A stretch of DNA of 64,000 nucleotides, taken from positions 3,968,001-4,032,000 of the forward strand of contig CAMGYJ010000003.1 in NCBI GenBank assembly GCA_946122785.1. Reading direction: 5' to 3'. A program made the position numbers and the translations under genes. Below the pieces are notes generated by a model that had not been told where the DNA came from, did not search any database, and saw only the letters and a program-made list of their open reading frames with translations. Below are positions 1-12,392 of this stretch, one piece after another (within the stretch, counting starts at the first letter, position 1; every line of letters starts with the position of its first letter). Source of the DNA: Linum tenue. Taxonomy: Eukaryota; Streptophyta; Magnoliopsida; Malpighiales; Linaceae.

Positions 1-620
1 AAGCTCATGATTCTCGTCACTATTATCTCAGATCCCCCCATGACCTTTTGCTCGCAGTGACTCCTAATCATATCTTTGTTTCATGAGTTACAAAAATCGT
101 TAGACGTCTCTTCACAACCAGTTCGAAGATCGGAGTTCCTGGCATGTGTCGAGACACCAAGGTTCTTTGTGAGAGATGCAAGATTCAATTGTTTTAATTT
201 TGGCGTACAGGAGGACATCGAAGGAAAGCGACTCCTTTCTTGAGCTTTGTCGATAGCACAATTGTCGAACTTACATCATTGACGTACATCCTCGACAATG
301 TTTCAAGCATTCTTTATATCGAAAGGTTTAAACAAATCATTCACGTAATCTTTTGAATTGCTAATCACTAGGACAAAGATCATTCCTCCATCAAACCCAA
401 ACACCCTAGATACTACCTTGTTATGATTAGACTAGAGGGTACCACTTTTGTTTCATAGTGGTTAGGTTACATAGTTGAACCGATACTAAACTCTCCAAAA
501 TAACGAGGTAATCAATGGTTAGATATTTGCATCTCTTTCCTCAAGTTGGCCACTTCCAAATTCTTATCCCTCCACCTCTTCACTTAGTCACTCTGCCTCT
601 TCGCAACATCTGTTTTTTCC
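1..620. other. upstream intergenic region, no gene seen
   Basis: I see no coding region, repeat family or RNA gene here. The reading frames near its right end run into the promoter and 5' leader of the following VOC gene and lack any recognisable domain. Confidence 0.5.
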
Positions 621-623
621 CCC

Positions 624-632
624 TATATATAC
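624..632 (+). promoter_or_regulatory. TATA box of the glyoxalase-like gene
   Basis: TATATATAC lies about 135 bp before the chosen ATG, followed by a C-rich leader. This is a normal spacing for a plant TATA promoter with a leader of roughly 100 bases. The transcription start is inferred. Confidence 0.6.
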
Positions 633-765
633 CGCCATTACAACACTCCACAACCACCATCTCTGCCATCAATCTCCCTCTTACTTCCCTTCTGCAATTC
701 CCACTTCCCAACTCCCCCTTCTTCCATAACAAGAGTTCCGAAATTGGAAAGTGAGAAGAATCGTA

Positions 766-1484
766 ATGGGCATGGGAATGAACAACCCTCTGCAGCTCAA
801 ATCGCTGAATCACATCTCCCTCGTCTGTCGATCCGTCGAGAAATCCCTCGATTTCTACCAGCACGTCCTTGGCTTCTTCCCCATCCGCCGCCCTGGCTCC
901 TTCGACTTCGACGGCGCCTGGTACTTCAAACTTTCCCCCCCAATTTGAGACTTTGGAAGAAGAAAAAACAGAGGGCTCTGTTTTGATTTTGGGTCTCTGT
1001 TTTTCTGCAGGCTGTTTGGTTACGGAATCGGAATCCATTTGCTTCAGTCCGAAGACCCAGAAAGCATGCCGAAGATCAGCGAAATCAACCCTAAAGACAA
1101 CCACATCTCATTCCAAGTTCGTCACCCCCTTCCCCCAAATTTCTCAATTTGACATTTCCATCAAGAAATTGTAAAAAACAGAGGCTAATTGATTTTCGGT
1201 TTTTTTCTTCTAAATTTGTGCAGTGCGAGAGCATGGCGATGGTGGAGAAGAAGCTGAAGGATATGGAGATCGAGTACGTGAAAGGCAGGGTAGAGGAAGG
1301 AGGAATCTACGTCGATCAGATATTCTTCCACGACCCAAATGGCTCCATGATTGAAATCTGCAACTGCGATAATCTCCCTGTAGTTCCGCTAGCAGGAGAG
1401 GCCATTCGTTCATGCTCTCTCATCAACTGCACCATCCAGCAGCAGCAGCAGGAACAGAGCTTGCTGAACCAGCTCTGCAAATGA
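766..1484 (+). CDS. glyoxalase-I-like VOC-superfamily protein, three exons
   Basis: Exons are 766-920, 1011-1116 and 1224-1484, with GT-AG introns whose phases agree, giving 173 residues. This is the usual size of the single-domain plant glyoxalase-I-like group related to Arabidopsis GLYI4/GLYI7. The start MGMGMNNPLQLKSLNHIS places the first VOC strand and its metal-ligand His (NHISL) near residue 15. LDFYQHVLGF, RRPGSFDFDGAW, the conserved NPKDNHISFQ joint across intron 2, and FFHDPNGSMIEICNC with the C-terminal ligand Glu follow in order. Members of the family isomerise the glutathione hemithioacetal of methylglyoxal or are catalytically divergent relatives, and the sequence alone does not settle which. 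The polyglutamine-rich tail (IQQQQQEQ) is unusual but harmless. It looks intact and expressed from the TATA box at 624. No neighbour suggests a pathway partner. Confidence 0.92.
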
Positions 1485-4400
1485 ACATTCGATTCAACCG
1501 TACCCTACTCGCTGATGTATATGTAATGTAATTTCTGTTGTAGAATTGTAAGAATTTGTCCCATGTCTGTCCTCTGTTGACAAGCAGCTGGGGGAGGTAG
1601 GGAAGGAATTCGATAACCCATCGAAGCTTTTCCCCCACCATTAAAGCTGATGGGATGATACAGGCAGATTCCGGGGTTCAAATTGAATAATTGTATCGAT
1701 TGAGACTTTTGGGTAGTTGAGATGACGAGCCATTAATCGAATCCTGGACGAAAAGATTTCATCTTTACTGAGCAGAAGGTACGAGAAGCAGGGGAGGAGA
1801 GGTGGGAAAGACAATAATTGAGAGAGAGCTTCATTTGTCGTATTTTGAGCTTCATGTTTGTCCTACGCAATTCGTCGAACACTTGGTGGGAGGGTCCTAC
1901 TTTGCTACTACTATACTCCATTACGTACCTTCCATCTCTACGTCTGTGCTTTTCTTGGCCAGTTGCGGAAACCTGCTGCCGTAATTCAATTCGCTATCAT
2001 CCCAACGATGGAGAGATGCAAGAGTGCCGTGTCATCGTGACTAGACTTGATTAACCCTAAAGCCACCACTCCATTGATAGCTACAATCGCCGGAGAGCCA
2101 TTATCGATCTGGTTAAGGAAGAACATATGATAGTAGTGCTCGAACTCGTGACCGTTTGGTCACGAATTTGGCTGCCTTGATGAAGGAAGCGGCATTCTAG
2201 AGTTTCGACAAGGCAGTCTAGATGTTAGAGTACTGATAAGAGCGAGAGTGACATACAAATTACCCATTAGAAGATTAATTGATTGGTTTTGGTTGATGAT
2301 GCATGTTTATGTTGTTTGTTGCTGGTTTTGAACTTTGAACTTCTAGATGGAAATGGCATCAACATCCCATCAAGTTCCGAAGAACACCAGTCAGATAGCT
2401 AATTTGTTAACATGTGTCCAATTTCTGTTTTATTAACTAGACACGAAGTTTGTCATACTTCCATAAACAGAAATCGAGTATCCAACATAAATTTATCTTT
2501 GGTTTATGGCAAACAGGTATCCACTATGGTGTTTCAGTCTGTGCCAACATTCATGAAGATGAAGTGAGTTACCACCGGAACTTTTTCTTTATCCAAGATA
2601 AGCTCAAATAGCATGGTCGGGCAACACAATAACAAGACTAACAAGAACCACAAGTGATAATTCGAGTGCAACCGAACTACCAATGAAAGAGTATTGTTTG
2701 TCATATAAGTGGGCAACGCTATGAAGTGAGTTATAACTTGCCTACACTTCATAAATGCACTTGACAAATATGTAATCATTGTCCATGTAATAACTAAGTG
2801 CAAAAGGACCATTGTTTATCAATACTCTATTAATAATGGTTTGCAAGCAACATAAAAGATTGTTATCCTTGGGCGTCTTACACGTATTGAATCACAAAGA
2901 GAAAGTGTAAAGATGTGCTAGTGGCATACTTAAATGTACATCTATGATTAAACAATGAAATTTTGGAATGGTGTAAAAGATACTAAGAAACTGTTCTGAA
3001 AATAGAAAAAAATGATACCAAGGCAAGACAAAATATATATAGTGGTTCTCACCTAAAATATATTTCCTAACCTGGGTGAACCCCAGTCCGCAATTCACTA
3101 ACCCATGTTCTCACCTAAGGGGTCTGGTGGGCTACGCACAGGTCCACCGTAAGAATCTGTGCACCCTTTTTATCCGTGCTAGGTTATATTCTTCCTTCTC
3201 CCGTGTCTTCCCTACGTCATAGGACTGGTGATTACCCAAAGTTTTAACCTATTTTAATTCAGCTAGCGTGAACGACTACGCACAGACCCATTGGTGGTTG
3301 CCCGAATTTCCACCGGTGCCGAGTTTCACCCATCCCTTCCTCTCCTGTTTCCATCTTACCTTTAGCTGATTCTGCGATTGAAGGAAAAAGCTTCCTATAA
3401 GAGAAGAGGGTGCATTAATTGGGTTCGCATCCCCATCTCTGGTACGCCTTTCATTAGTATACCATATGTACATCCTCTTTTTCTATCCCGAGAATTTTCG
3501 ACCTTTCTCTCCGATGACCATTGGCGACTAGGCAAGTAGTCTTTTACTTCCATCTTCGATTCCCCCGAGGATATATGAGAAGCATACCCCAATTCACAGA
3601 CAAGCGGCAACTGTGATCCTGTTATTCACTCCTTCCCTCCTTTCTTCACCCTTTTCCTCGGATGGTCCGATTGGCGGCTAGGCAAGCAGTGGTTGAATTA
3701 CTAGAGAGGGAACATGCAATGGAATGGATCGAAATTATGAATTGCATCTCGATTGAAGATGGGATACATTATGTTATTATATATCTTCCAGTCTTCCTTC
3801 TCACGGCCCAAGTATCAGAGGCAACATGCAAGGGAATGGAAGTTATGCGGCCAAGTGTCAATGGACATCTATCCATTTGTAGAGCAAGGAATTGCTACGT
3901 GGCCTATAATGGGAATAAGATTGGGGTTCTTGCGTGGTTTCACTCCACCTTAATTGACTATAAAAAAATGGTTTATGTCGAATTAGGTAAATGGAGATCT
4001 AAGATTACACACCATATATAGTAGGTTGTCGATCGTTCTATAATTCTTTTCACCAATCCGCTCTCATGTCTTCCAATACCTTCATTTCCTTTACAACTTC
4101 ATGAAGCTTATAGTTTTCCAAGTTTCCTATAATGGAAGGGAAGCGATTGATGTCACGGGTTTGTACTAGGGGAGGTTTCTGGTAACAAAACAAGGGGATT
4201 AATATAATAATAACTATAATATATAAAATACAATAAAGTATTAATAAAATTCAGCACACTTATAAACAAATAAATACATACATAAAGAAAACACAAATAA
4301 TTTTTGAAAGTTAAAGCAACATGTTAGTGGGAATTGTATTGACAAATTTAGGATGATCTTATCCAATTATAAAGGTTTCAAAGAATTTTTATATGATATT

Positions 4401-5100
4401 TCTTTTCTCGAATGAATCCCATATGTTGATGGTTCTATCTTATAGCGGATTGCAAGGGCAGTGTTTTAAATTTGCTCAATTTGTAAGAGGAAGAATAAGG
4501 TTGTAATTTGGTTATAGTTGGTTTAAATAAATTAATTTAGATATCTCACGTTGTTGTTTCGATTAATGTACAACTTTGAAAAAGTTATACCCATGGTAGT
4601 AGGGATTTTTTTTCCCGGTAGAATATGGAAGCAACTTATTAATAACTTTGCTTCATAAGTATTGGATGCAAAGGTATAGAGAAGTTAAAATTCTTGATTT
4701 TCCATCGAACTACCGGAATTTTATGTTTGGTAAAGCTATTCACTAGTCAAGAGCTTGCCGTTGTACAAATATGTCGGTTTTAGTTTGAATGCACAAGGTT
4801 CACTTTGGAGCCTCTTGAACAACAAATGGAGAACGTATTTTGTAATTAGCTTCCCATTATAATGAGATATATTACACCTGTGATCACGTGAATGAACTGG
4901 TGGAATAAAAATATTTCCTTCTAACTCATGTATGATATTTCTACATCAACATGAACTCCGCGAGTTGTTCATAAAAGGTGTAGATGTTCAAAGCACTGGT
5001 GGAAGAAAAGTATTTTATTCTAATTCATTTGGGACTATCAAGCTTTTTATTTCTAGATGTTTAATCATGTAAGTTTGTTTATATTTACTGACGATGATTT
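1485..5100. other. AT-rich intergenic DNA, no gene recognised
   Basis: The first 200 bases are probably the 3' UTR of the VOC gene. Beyond that, short open frames (for example 3662-4021, 119 codons) show no domain, low-complexity bias or splice-supported continuation. I see no intact transposon here, though the right part is probably the body of the Helitron that ends at 5376. Confidence 0.45.
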
Positions 5101-5339
5101 CACCATATATGTAGTTTTTTTTGTAAGTTATTAGTAATCAAATCTTTGTTCAGAATGTACAAGAGAACACTGATCAACATATGCAATTTAAGCCTAAGCT
5201 TTATAGTTTTGTTGGTATATATATTTGAATCACGGTTCAACCACGATTTTAGTACAAAATACATATCACTAACTTTTCAGTATAATTTTCAGTACGATTT
5301 TAGTACAAAATACATTTCACTAACTTTCCCAGTATATCT

Positions 5340-5376
5340 TTCGGTAACCGCCGCAAAGTGCGGGCCAATTATCTAG
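5340..5376 (+). mobile_element. Helitron 3' terminus
   Basis: The sequence shows a GC hairpin (CCGCCGCAAAGTGCGGG), a short AT spacer and CTAG followed by T. This is the standard 3' end of a plant Helitron (hairpin a few bases before CTRR, inserted before T). The DNA to its left (about 5146-5340) has the typical AT-rich, repetitive Helitron tail. I could not find the matching 5' TC end, so only the terminus is annotated. The element is non-autonomous as far as visible. Confidence 0.65.
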
Positions 5377-5684
5377 TGTATATATATAGTGGAATCTCTA
5401 TGCACGGTTGAGTGGTTGAGTAAAGTGCACTAAAACAATTGGGTAAGTGAATTGAGTTGAAGGCAGACATAGTTAGAGTGGGTTTCGTTAGTGATAAGCT
5501 TTTTAAACTTTTTAATTGGTTGTGTCTTTACTCTTGAGATTGCGGAAATCAAGAAATAGAGTAGGGGGGAAATAAACAATTAATATAGTTTTTAGGGTTG
5601 AATCAAGGTTTTGGAGAGGAGCTAATGCATAGCTTGATATCTAGTATGTTTTCTCTCACAACTGTTTCTCTGCGCATTGAGAAA

Positions 5685-5960
5685 TATTAGAATTCGATAA
5701 AATCAGAAAACGAAAACAAGAATAAATACAACATGTGATTTAAGTGGTTCACTAATATAATGTGTGCTAGCTAGTGCACGGGCAAGAGAGAGTCAGTTTC
5801 ACTATACTTCGAAAAGATACAAATTACAGAGAAGTATAAACACTATTTAAAATACTTCTCCAATTTTTGCCGTCAGTTTTCATATTAAGTATTGAGAGGA
5901 GAGGTGTTATAGTCGTCCTTTCTGGACTTCATGTAGTTTCTTCTTAACTATATGTAGATC
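5685..5960 (-). mobile_element. degenerate copia LTR, same family as the LTR at 53761
   Basis: This stretch aligns by eye with the copia LTR at 53761-54057: shared landmarks in the same order are AAGTGGTTCACTAA, GTGTGCTAGCTA, CACGGGC, GAGAGAGTCAGTTTCACTATA, ATTACA.AGAAGTAT and a TATTTA..TACTTCTCC block. There is no internal domain beside it and no clear 5-bp duplication, so it is an old solo LTR or LTR fragment. The boundaries are approximate. Confidence 0.6.
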
Positions 5961-7040
5961 CAACTATTTTGAGATGTAATGATTTATTCAGCTTAATCTT
6001 AGGTCTCATAAGCCAGTGTCTAGGAGTTAACATTGGTCCAATATGATTTGAATTGGAATAATTTGGTAGTTGGTGAATTCGACAATAGAGAGTGAAGGAG
6101 TTATTTTAATGAATTGGTTCTTCATAAGTGGCATTAGAACCCTTATAAGTTATAATGCTGAGGGATCTCATGTTAATTTGAATCTCTACCATGCTCATAT
6201 GATTGAAACGGTTATTGTTAATTGTGAGCATACAAATGACTAGTTTATGAGTTGGTTTTCGTTTGAACATACGCATACTCGATTTATTGTAAAAAACTAA
6301 TTTTCTGATATTCAAATTATCAAATCTCATAGTATATGTGTTCCACCTTTGAATTTGACAATGCCCTTCCCAACTTTTGCTGATATGCTTACCCACCAAT
6401 GAGCATAAACTTTCACGTGATAGCTAGTAGTGGAGAGCTAAGCAAAATCATCAAAGTAAACTAAGTGAAAGCTAATTAAAGCAACCTAATTAATTTGCCT
6501 ACTAACCCAACTTAAGTGATTCATCAAGTGGGCGACCCAACCAAACGAAAACAAGAAGCCGCATGTATACAAAATAGTCTCTCGAACACATTACTTAATT
6601 TATGAATGTCGTGTCGTTTCCTGGCCTTTACTTTTCATGCACGAAAGAAGCAAAAGAACCATGTTTAAGCACAGGAACTCGCATAATGGACAACAATGGT
6701 GGGGTCGAAAGCTGGTGTTTCTTGTGTCGTTTCCTTTGGACAGGGAATATATGCAAATATGTTGAAGTTAGGAGTAGGTTCAGAGAAAGTTGGCCAATAT
6801 AGTGAAGTGGGTAGTGACAAGTTCAGAAAGTACGATGTACCAATGGCAACTCATCTAGGGAAAGGTTATTGCCCTGCTCAGTGCTTTTCCAAGTCACAGA
6901 ATCTCCTTTCTCATACCATGATCTTTTCTTCCTTTGTCGGATCTGTTTTAGTACCTATGTCGATTCGGTTCATTTGCGGTGGTGGTATGTTCGTCGTACA
7001 GGGTTTTAATTCAGCACTAGGAGTGGACATTCTGTCGAGT
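5961..7040. other. intergenic region, no gene recognised
   Basis: Open frames exist (6106-6399 minus, 6696-7049 plus) but none has a recognisable domain, signal or splice context. The 117-codon frame at 6696 ends just before the gag remnant of the Tat-like element. The expected 5' LTR of that element is not found here, because this sequence does not resemble the LTR at about 15.6-16.3 kb. Confidence 0.45.
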
Positions 7041-7070
7041 AAGAGTTAGGGTTAGATTGGATAAGAGTGG

Positions 7071-7992
7071 TTGAAGATAACGGTGCTCAAAGAAAAAGGA
7101 AGTGAGGCGCCGGAGAGCTCAGGGAAACGGGTGACGAAAGGAAAAAGAAGGGAAGAAGATCCTGACAGCCCTGCTCGGACAGAAGGCGGGGAGTCAGACA
7201 AAGAGGAAGGCGCAGAAGACCCGGCTTGGGATTCCTGGAGGAACATCTTAAACCCTCGTACGGGAGAGTAAAGGGTCACAACATCCTCCAGAACTCGCTA
7301 GCTAAGAGCCTATTCAAAACTCAGGTCCCATCGAATTTCTCATCGCAAGGGCTGCCGACCTACAATGGAAGTTCCGACCCCGCCGATCATCTAAGCGCCT
7401 TCATGCTGACCATGCAGCTCATCAACTCCACAGACGCCGATCTGTGCAAAGCGTTCCCAGTCACGTTTAGCGGCCACTGCCGAACTTGGTACACCTATCT
7501 GCCGGAGGGAATAATTGAAAACTTCGAACAGTTCGCCACCCTCTTCTCCTCAAAGTTCGCGTCCCAACGAAGAAGGAAACTGATCGTCTCAGCACTCATC
7601 AGTTGCAAACAGGGGGGGGGGGGGGGGAAGAATCGCTGACGGACTTCTATGATTGGTGGAACACCATAGTGTGCGAGGTACAAGGAATATCGCCAAGTGT
7701 GGCGGCAGGAAACCTGCTCATGTCAACGCATAGTTGTGAGCTGCGAAGGGCTCTCATAAAAAAGGAACATGTCCTGAAGGAGTGGCTTAATTTGGACCGC
7801 TTAGTGAGGAAAGCAATTCTGTTGGAAGAGGCCATGATCATGAAGGACGCTGCTAAGCGTGTCAACATGAGAGAGAAGTCGGATAAAAAGAAGGGAGGGT
7901 CGCCCAAAAGAAGAGGGCGGTCTCCAGAAAGGCGCAGCTACAAACTGCGGTTTGCTCACCGAGACAGCTGGCGGGGTTTTCACCGCCAGTAA
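7071..7992 (+). pseudogene. gag of the Tat-like element, frameshifted
   Basis: Gag is split over three frames. The first part runs to about 7220. The frame from 7226 continues with FLEEHLKPSYG, GLPTYNGSSDPADHLSAF and FSGHCRTWYTYLP, the retrotransposon-gag core. A run of about fifteen G at 7613-7627 then shifts the frame into SLTDFYDWWNTI...RALIKKEHVLKEWLNLD, the end of the gag domain. The matching passage of the second Tat element (FLEQHLSPQY, PTYNGTTDPEDH) confirms the alignment. The C-terminal part is Lys/Arg/Ser rich (RGRSPERRSY), as in RNA-binding tails. Gag would form the particle and package RNA, but this copy cannot do so because of the two frame breaks. Confidence 0.85.
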
Positions 7993-8080
7993 AGAATAAG
8001 GTAGAGAAAGGAGAAGCGATAACGGCAATGCGCACTAGACGCATAGGAGAGAGGAGGACCGAAAGTGGTGTGACTGGCAC

Positions 8081-9268
8081 CAAATTCCCACCCATGACAC
8101 CACCGAGTGTCGGGAGTTCAAGACCAGCTTAAAATACTTGGCGCCCAGAGATCTCAAAAGCCGTCTGGATACGCGGCCACATCATCAAGAGGAGAGGCAC
8201 CACAGAGAAAGGTCATCGAGCCCAAGGAGAAGGTCCCGCACGCCTAAGCGTAGAAGGTCAAGGTCACAGAGAAGGGATAGATCCCCCCGGCGCGATCTCT
8301 TGCCACCACCGCCAAGAAGATCACCTCCACAACGCCAACCTCGGCTTAATGATGATGATGTAGAGGTCATCACCATCGCGGGCGGTCGGAAGCTGCCAAG
8401 AAGTGAAGGAGAACGCCTAGTCCAGTGCCTAAATGTTAATAGGAGTGAGCAAGTGGACATCAGCTTTTCGCCCTCCGAGCTAGCGTTTGATGAAAGCGGA
8501 GAAGACCCGGTTGGTATCTCCCTGAGGACAAGGAAGTTCAAGGTCACAAGGGTGTTGGTCGATAACGGAAGCTCGGCGGATATACTGTTCTACTCCACCC
8601 TCAAGAGTATGAAAATGAGCATGCAGGATCCTAAGCCATCGGCGACCAGCCTCGTAGGGTTCTCGGGATCAAAGATTAGAGTGCTGGTCCTGATCACCTT
8701 ACAGGTCACAATTGGAGAAGCAGACGTAACGAAAACCCAAAACATGGACTTCCACGTAGCAGACTGCCTGTCAGCATACAACGCAATTCTAGGACGCGCT
8801 TTTCTATCGCTGTTCTCCGCGGTCCCGTCCACTTGCCACCAGATGCTTAAATTCCCAGCAGGGGGAAGAGTAGGACAGGTCAGAGGAAACACGGAGCAGG
8901 CGAAGGAATGTTATCAGGCAACAATAGAAAGTTTGAAGGTCGACCTAGTGGACACCCGAGGGGGGCATCCCCGCCCAGAGGCATTCGAGGGAGACGCGAA
9001 AGTGGTGCTCGACGACGAGGAACCAGAGAAGAAGTTGAGAATCTCTTCCCACCTAACAGAGGAAAAAGCGCGAGAGTTATTGGCGCTCCTCAAGGAATAC
9101 AAAGATTTATTTGCATGGACCTCAGAGAACATGTCGGGCGTCTCAAGGGAGCTAGCCGAGCATCACCTAGTCAAGGAATACAAAGATTTATTTGCATGGA
9201 CCTCAGAGAACATGTCGGGCGTCTCAAGGGAGCTAGCCGAGCATCACCTATCGGTAAAAAGCAAATAA
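8081..9268 (+). pseudogene. gag C-terminus and aspartic protease of the Tat-like element
   Basis: The frame opens with a zinc-finger-like CDWHQIPTHDTTECREF at 8081, then an Arg/Ser-rich stretch (SSSPRRRSRTPKRRRSRS). It continues with the retropepsin-like domain: VTRVLVDNGSSADILFY carries the catalytic D-N-G-S in place of D-T/S-G, followed by LVGFSGSKI and YNAILGRAFL. DNGSSADI is normal for this lineage. Protease would cleave the gag-pol polyprotein. An 81-bp in-frame tandem duplication at 9091-9252 repeats the linker EYKDLFAWTSENMSG just before RT, and a short out-of-frame tail ends at 9268. Confidence 0.85.
9091..9252 (+). repeat. 81-bp in-frame tandem duplication in the protease-RT linker
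   Basis: The copies at 9091-9171 and 9172-9252 are almost identical, and each encodes KEYKDLFAWTSENMSGVSRE and flanking residues. The unit length is a multiple of three, so it does not shift frame. The second Tat element has this linker only once (ELFAWCTEDMPGVPREVAQH), so the duplication is private to this copy. Confidence 0.85.
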
Positions 9269-9313
9269 AAGCCCATTCAGCAGAGGAGGAGGACTGCTTC
9301 CCTGGAGAAACAA

Positions 9314-10621
9314 ATGGCATTGGAGGAGGAAGTAAGTCGGTTGCTAAAAGATGGGTTCATAAGGGAAGTCAAATATCCAACTTGGCTGTCAAACCCCGTT
9401 TTCGTCCGCAAAGCTTCCGGACTATGGCGAATGTGCATAGATTTCACTAATCTCAATGCGGCCTGCCCAAAGGACGCCTATCCTTTACCTAGAATCGATA
9501 AGCTCATCGATGCAACCTCCAATCATGAAAGTCTCAGTTTCCTGGACATGTTCTCAGGATAACACCAGATCCGCATGTCTGAGGAGGATCAAGAGAAAAC
9601 CACTTTCATGACCCACATGGGAAACTTCTGCTTCACGGTCATGCCATTTGTCCTAAAGAATGCAGGGGCGACATACCAGAGAATGATAGATGCGGTCTTC
9701 AAGAGCCAGCTTGGAAGAAACGTGGAAGCGTATGTCGATGATGTCCTGGTGAAGAGCAAAAGGGAAGAAGATCACTTGAAGGACCTAAGGGATACATTTG
9801 AAAGTCTGAGAAAGGAGCGCCTACGGCTAAACCCGCTTAAGTGCGTGTTGGGTGCAAAGGCAGGAAAATTCCTGGGATTCATGATCACCAGCAGGGGAAT
9901 AGAGGCAAACCCAAAGCAGATAGAAGACATAATAAGCCTAAGACCGCCTCAGACTGTCAAGGAAATTCAAGCTTTCAATGGAAAAATGGCCGCCTTAAGC
10001 CGATTCATTCCAAGGGCAGTAGACAAATGTTCTCATTTCTTTCATATGCTGAAGAAATCAGCATCCCGTTCCCAATGGAGCCCGGAGTGTGACAAAGCCT
10101 TCTTTCAGTTAACAGAACAGCTGACATCACCTCCTGTGTTAAGCGCCCCGTGGCAAGGTGAGCCCCTATATCTTTACTTGGCGGTTTCCAATCAAGCAGT
10201 TAGCTCGGTCTTGGTAAGAAGAGATGGAGATGGCTCAGATCATCCAGTCTACTACGTGAGCAAGGCGCTCCTCCCGGCGGAGAGGCGTTACATGCCCATC
10301 GAGAGTGCGGTCTTGGCAGTTGTGTCGGCAGCAAGGAAGCTACGCCCTTATTTTCAAGGACACCAAGTCATCGTCCTGTCAAACCTCCCGCTAAGGAAGA
10401 TCTTGAAGAGAATGGATGTGTCGGGCAGAATGACCAAATGGGCGGTCGAACTCAGCGAGTACGACGTCGCGTATGCTCCGCAACCTTCCATCAAGGGGCA
10501 GGTGCTCGCAGACTTCGTCGCCGAGGGATTCAGTCAGAAGTATGGCGTCTCTTTATCGATGGGGCGGCTGGCAAAGGAGGAGCGGGAGCTGGAATTGTCA
10601 TCGAGACGCCCACAGGGGTAA
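9314..10621 (+). pseudogene. reverse transcriptase and RNase H of the Tat-like element
   Basis: RT begins with EEEVSRLLKDGFIREVKYP and WRMCIDFTNLNAACPKDAYP. A stop (TAA, 9560-9562) replaces the Tyr of the SGYHQI motif. The frame then continues with FMTHMGNFCFTVMPF and the catalytic YVDDVLVKSK, then the thumb and the gypsy RNase H (YLYLAVSNQAVSSVLVR, HPVYYVSKAL, ESAVLAVVSAARKL). The spacing is that of Ty3/gypsy RT. The enzyme would copy genomic RNA into cDNA. The nonsense codon inactivates this copy. The last few codons of this frame already lie past a shift into the second RNase H. Confidence 0.9.
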
Positions 10622-10962
10622 TACATGAAATCTCTCATAGGTTCCTCGAGTTGAAGACCAACAATTTGGCAGAGTATGAATTGCTCCTCAGCGGGCTGAA
10701 GATTGCCATCAACATGGGAGCTTCTCACTTACACATCTACTATGACTCGTTGCTGGTAGTGAACCAAGTGCTGGAAAGCTATGAGGTTAAGAAAGAAGCC
10801 CTCGCAAAGTTGGCGGGGAAAGTGAAAGGAAACCTGGCGCAGTTGGATTCATGGAAACTTGAGCACGTGAAAAGGGAAGACAATCACCATGCAGATGCTC
10901 TGTCCAAATTAGCAACTGCAATGGATTTTGAAGGGGAGCGCCGAGTCACAGTAACAAAGTAG
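10530..10962 (+). pseudogene. second (archaeal-type) RNase H domain of the Tat-like element
   Basis: The frame reads WRLFIDGAAGKGGAGAGIV, with the first acidic residue in LFIDGA. It continues with LKTNNLAEYELLLSGLKIA (catalytic Glu), HIYYDSLLVVNQV (Asp) and HVKREDNHHADALSKLA (His/Asp). The order and motifs are those of the additional RNase H acquired by the Tat clade between RNase H and integrase. It is offset by one frame from the upstream RT-RNase H, so a frameshift lies near 10510-10540. Confidence 0.85.
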
Positions 10963-11156
10963 GCAGCCCATGCATATGAGGTGATGGCCCTATAAGGAGA
11001 GAATCATGACTGGCGGTCCCCTCTGGTTGATTACCTACAAAATGATGTCGTCCCCGAAGATGCAGTTTTGGCGAAGGCGCTTAGAAGAAAGGCGGCTCAC
11101 TACACCATGGTAGAGGAGAAATTGTGTAAAAGGTCTTTCTCAGGGGCATATCTAAA

Positions 11157-12192
11157 ATGTCTAGGCCAGAGGAAGCGAAGTGGGTAGTGAAGGAAATCCA
11201 TCAGGGCACATGCGCGACACACTCGGGACCGCGTAGCCTCAAAAGAACAGTGCTACTTCAGGGGTACTACTGGCCAACGGTAAAGAAGGATGCAATGGAG
11301 GCGGTTCAGAAGTGTCATGAGTGTCAGATCCACGCTAGCAAGCAACATCTGCCAAGTGAGCAGCTGAAGAGCATCACGGGGCCATGGCCATTCGCACAAT
11401 GGGGTCTCGACCTCCTGAGACCGTTCCCCACAGCTCCTCTGGGAAAGAAGTATCTAGTGGTCGCGGTCGACTACTTCACAAAGTGGATTGAAGCAGAACC
11501 GCTGGACATGATCACCAGTGCCAAAATCCAGAAGTTCGTTCAACAACATAATGATCAGGTTTGGAACACCTCATACTATCATAACTGATCATGGCACGCA
11601 GTTTGATTGCAGACCATTTGAAAACTTTTGTGCTAGCAACCGCATCACCTGCAAGATGGCGTCCGTTGCATTCCCACAAGCCAACGGACAAGTGGAGTCG
11701 TCCAATAAGCTAATCTTGCGAGGTCTGAAAAGGAGGTTGAAGGAAGCAAAGGGAGGATGGACCGCGGAGCTTCCCCATGTTCTGTGGGCGCACCGCACAA
11801 ACTACAAGCAAGCCACCGGAGAAACGCAATTTGCTCTGACATATGGCTCGGAAGCGGTTGCGCCAACTGAGTTAGTCCTGCCATCGCTACGCGTCCAAAC
11901 CTACAACCCAGAAGACAATCGCAAGAAGCTTCTCCACCAGCTGGACATGGTTGAAACAAGAAGGGACGCCACGCTAGTAAGAACTCTGGAAGAGAAGATG
12001 AAGACAGCAAAGGCGTACAACGCCAAAGTGAAGCCCAGGCCATTGGAGGAAGGTGACATGGTCCTGAAAAGGAACTTTGAGCAAAAGGAAGGGCATGGCA
12101 AGTTGGCGGCCAGCAACATACATACTTGCCACAATGGAGGGAAAGCCAATGGCGAAGACCTGGAATGCCATCCACCTGAAGAAGTACTTTGA
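11157..12192 (+). pseudogene. integrase of the Tat-like element
   Basis: The HHCC zinc domain is seen as IHQGTCATHSG...GYYWPTVKKDA...CHECQIHA. The core follows with WGLDLLRPFP (first Asp), TDHGTQFD (second Asp) and PQANGQVESSNKLILRGLKR (Glu), then the LWAHRTNYKQATGETQFALTYG tail and an RxLxEGDMVLKR C-terminal domain. The frame changes near 11560 between the first and second catalytic motifs, so this copy is broken. It would insert cDNA into the chromosome. Confidence 0.9.
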
Positions 12193-12392
12193 GTGATCTA
12201 AAGAGGGAAGTCGTTGACCGCTGAGTCTTTTGAGCGAGACGTGTAAGGATAGTAGGCGTCTACTTTTGGGGAAGATTCCATGTAAAGCCACCCCTACCAG
12301 ACGGGGTGGTCCTAAATTTCAAAGTTATGAGAAAACGCCGCTGAGCGTTCATCTTCCCAAATTCATCTAAGTGTCAGATGACAAAGTTGTTC

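Noticed and set aside
3662..4021. 119-codon plus-strand frame
   Set aside because: No domain, no leader or splice context, and codon use like random AT-rich DNA.
6696..7049. 117-codon plus-strand frame before the gag remnant
   Set aside because: I recognise nothing in it. It could be an old fragment but nothing supports a gene, and it is not the missing LTR.
11645..12175. 176-codon minus-strand frame opposite the Tat integrase
   Set aside because: It lies entirely opposite the integrase coding, has no domain, and its composition is what the reverse of that coding gives.
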